Source: Treponema sp. (GTDB lineage Bacteria > Spirochaetota > Spirochaetia > Treponematales > Breznakiellaceae). From it: 6,266 nucleotides of DNA. The position numbers and the translations under genes are program-made. Below, in pieces: positions 6,182 to 6,266 of the stretch. The stretch is from the NCBI GenBank assembly GCA_031273835.1, contig JAISRD010000265.1, positions 1-6,266 on the forward strand, written 5' to 3'. Position 1 is the first letter of the stretch. Every line of letters begins with the position of its first letter. The notes below the pieces were generated by a model that worked only from the letters and a program-made list of their open reading frames with translations, had not been told where the DNA came from and did not search any database.

Positions 6182-6265
6182 CTATTCAACCTTGAACTTG
6201 GAGATCTCCCGTACCAGGACGTCAATGGTGTCCTTGTTCTTGCCGCTGATGGTGTTTACCTGATC
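6182..6265 (-). CDS. Methyl-accepting chemotaxis protein, C-terminal end only
   Basis: The last 27 codons and the TAG stop (6184-6182) of a gene entering from the right: DQVNTISGKNKDTIDVLVREISKFKVE. An SGxN-x4-I-x2-L-x2-E/R-x3-F-x-V/E tail is the usual ending of spirochaete chemotaxis receptors, after the cytoplasmic four-helix signalling bundle that contacts CheA and CheW. None of the sensor, membrane or methylation regions is in the window, so the ligand is unknown and even the family call rests on a short tail. It converges with the TPR/zinc-ribbon gene across a 206-bp spacer and is unlikely to share a transcript with anything else here. Confidence 0.7.
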   Translation of the reverse strand, partial: DQVNTISGKNKDTIDVLVREISKFKVE

Positions 6266-6266
6266 A

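Overview
The window looks like a GC-rich spirochaete chromosome segment, most likely a Treponema of the termite-gut kind. The main clue is the gene fragment at the right edge, which ends in a methyl-accepting chemotaxis protein C-terminus (...LVREISKFKVE). A large cytoplasmic-looking TPR protein next to a family 1 solute-binding protein fits but is not diagnostic. Taxonomy is inferred from protein style, not proven.

Layout: positions 1-3215 hold a compact four-gene block read leftwards on the minus strand. From upstream to downstream it contains a membrane-anchored family 1 solute-binding protein (1878-3215), a ribokinase/PfkB-family sugar kinase (984-1865), lrgA (584-937) and lrgB (1-584, cut by the window edge). 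Gaps are 12 bp, 46 bp and a 1-base stop/start overlap, so one transcript is likely. A 16-bp perfect palindrome sits on the kinase stop codon, in the largest gap. A 42-bp divergent spacer (3216-3257) separates this block from a plus-strand 905-residue protein (3258-5975). That protein has a beta-sandwich (DUF1080/LamG-like) N-terminal domain, a long TPR solenoid and a C-terminal zinc-ribbon module with nine cysteines. Positions 5976-6181 are a structured intergenic region: six 21-bp tandem repeats with phased A-tracts, a long-looped terminator-like inverted repeat serving the minus strand, and a second strong GC hairpin. The last 84 bases are the 3' end of a chemotaxis receptor gene on the minus strand.

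How the genes may work together: the solute-binding protein and the kinase suggest recognition and phosphorylation of a sugar or nucleoside-derived ribose. LrgA/LrgB homologues have been linked both to holin-like control of lysis and to pyruvate or organic-acid movement across the membrane. The set could therefore be a small carbohydrate-response and overflow module, but no ABC permease or ATPase gene is present in the window, so classical transport cannot be shown here. The TPR/zinc-ribbon protein is not assigned a function. Its divergent promoter region overlaps that of the solute-binding protein, which hints at linked expression. No tRNA, rRNA, CRISPR array, insertion sequence or phage gene was seen.
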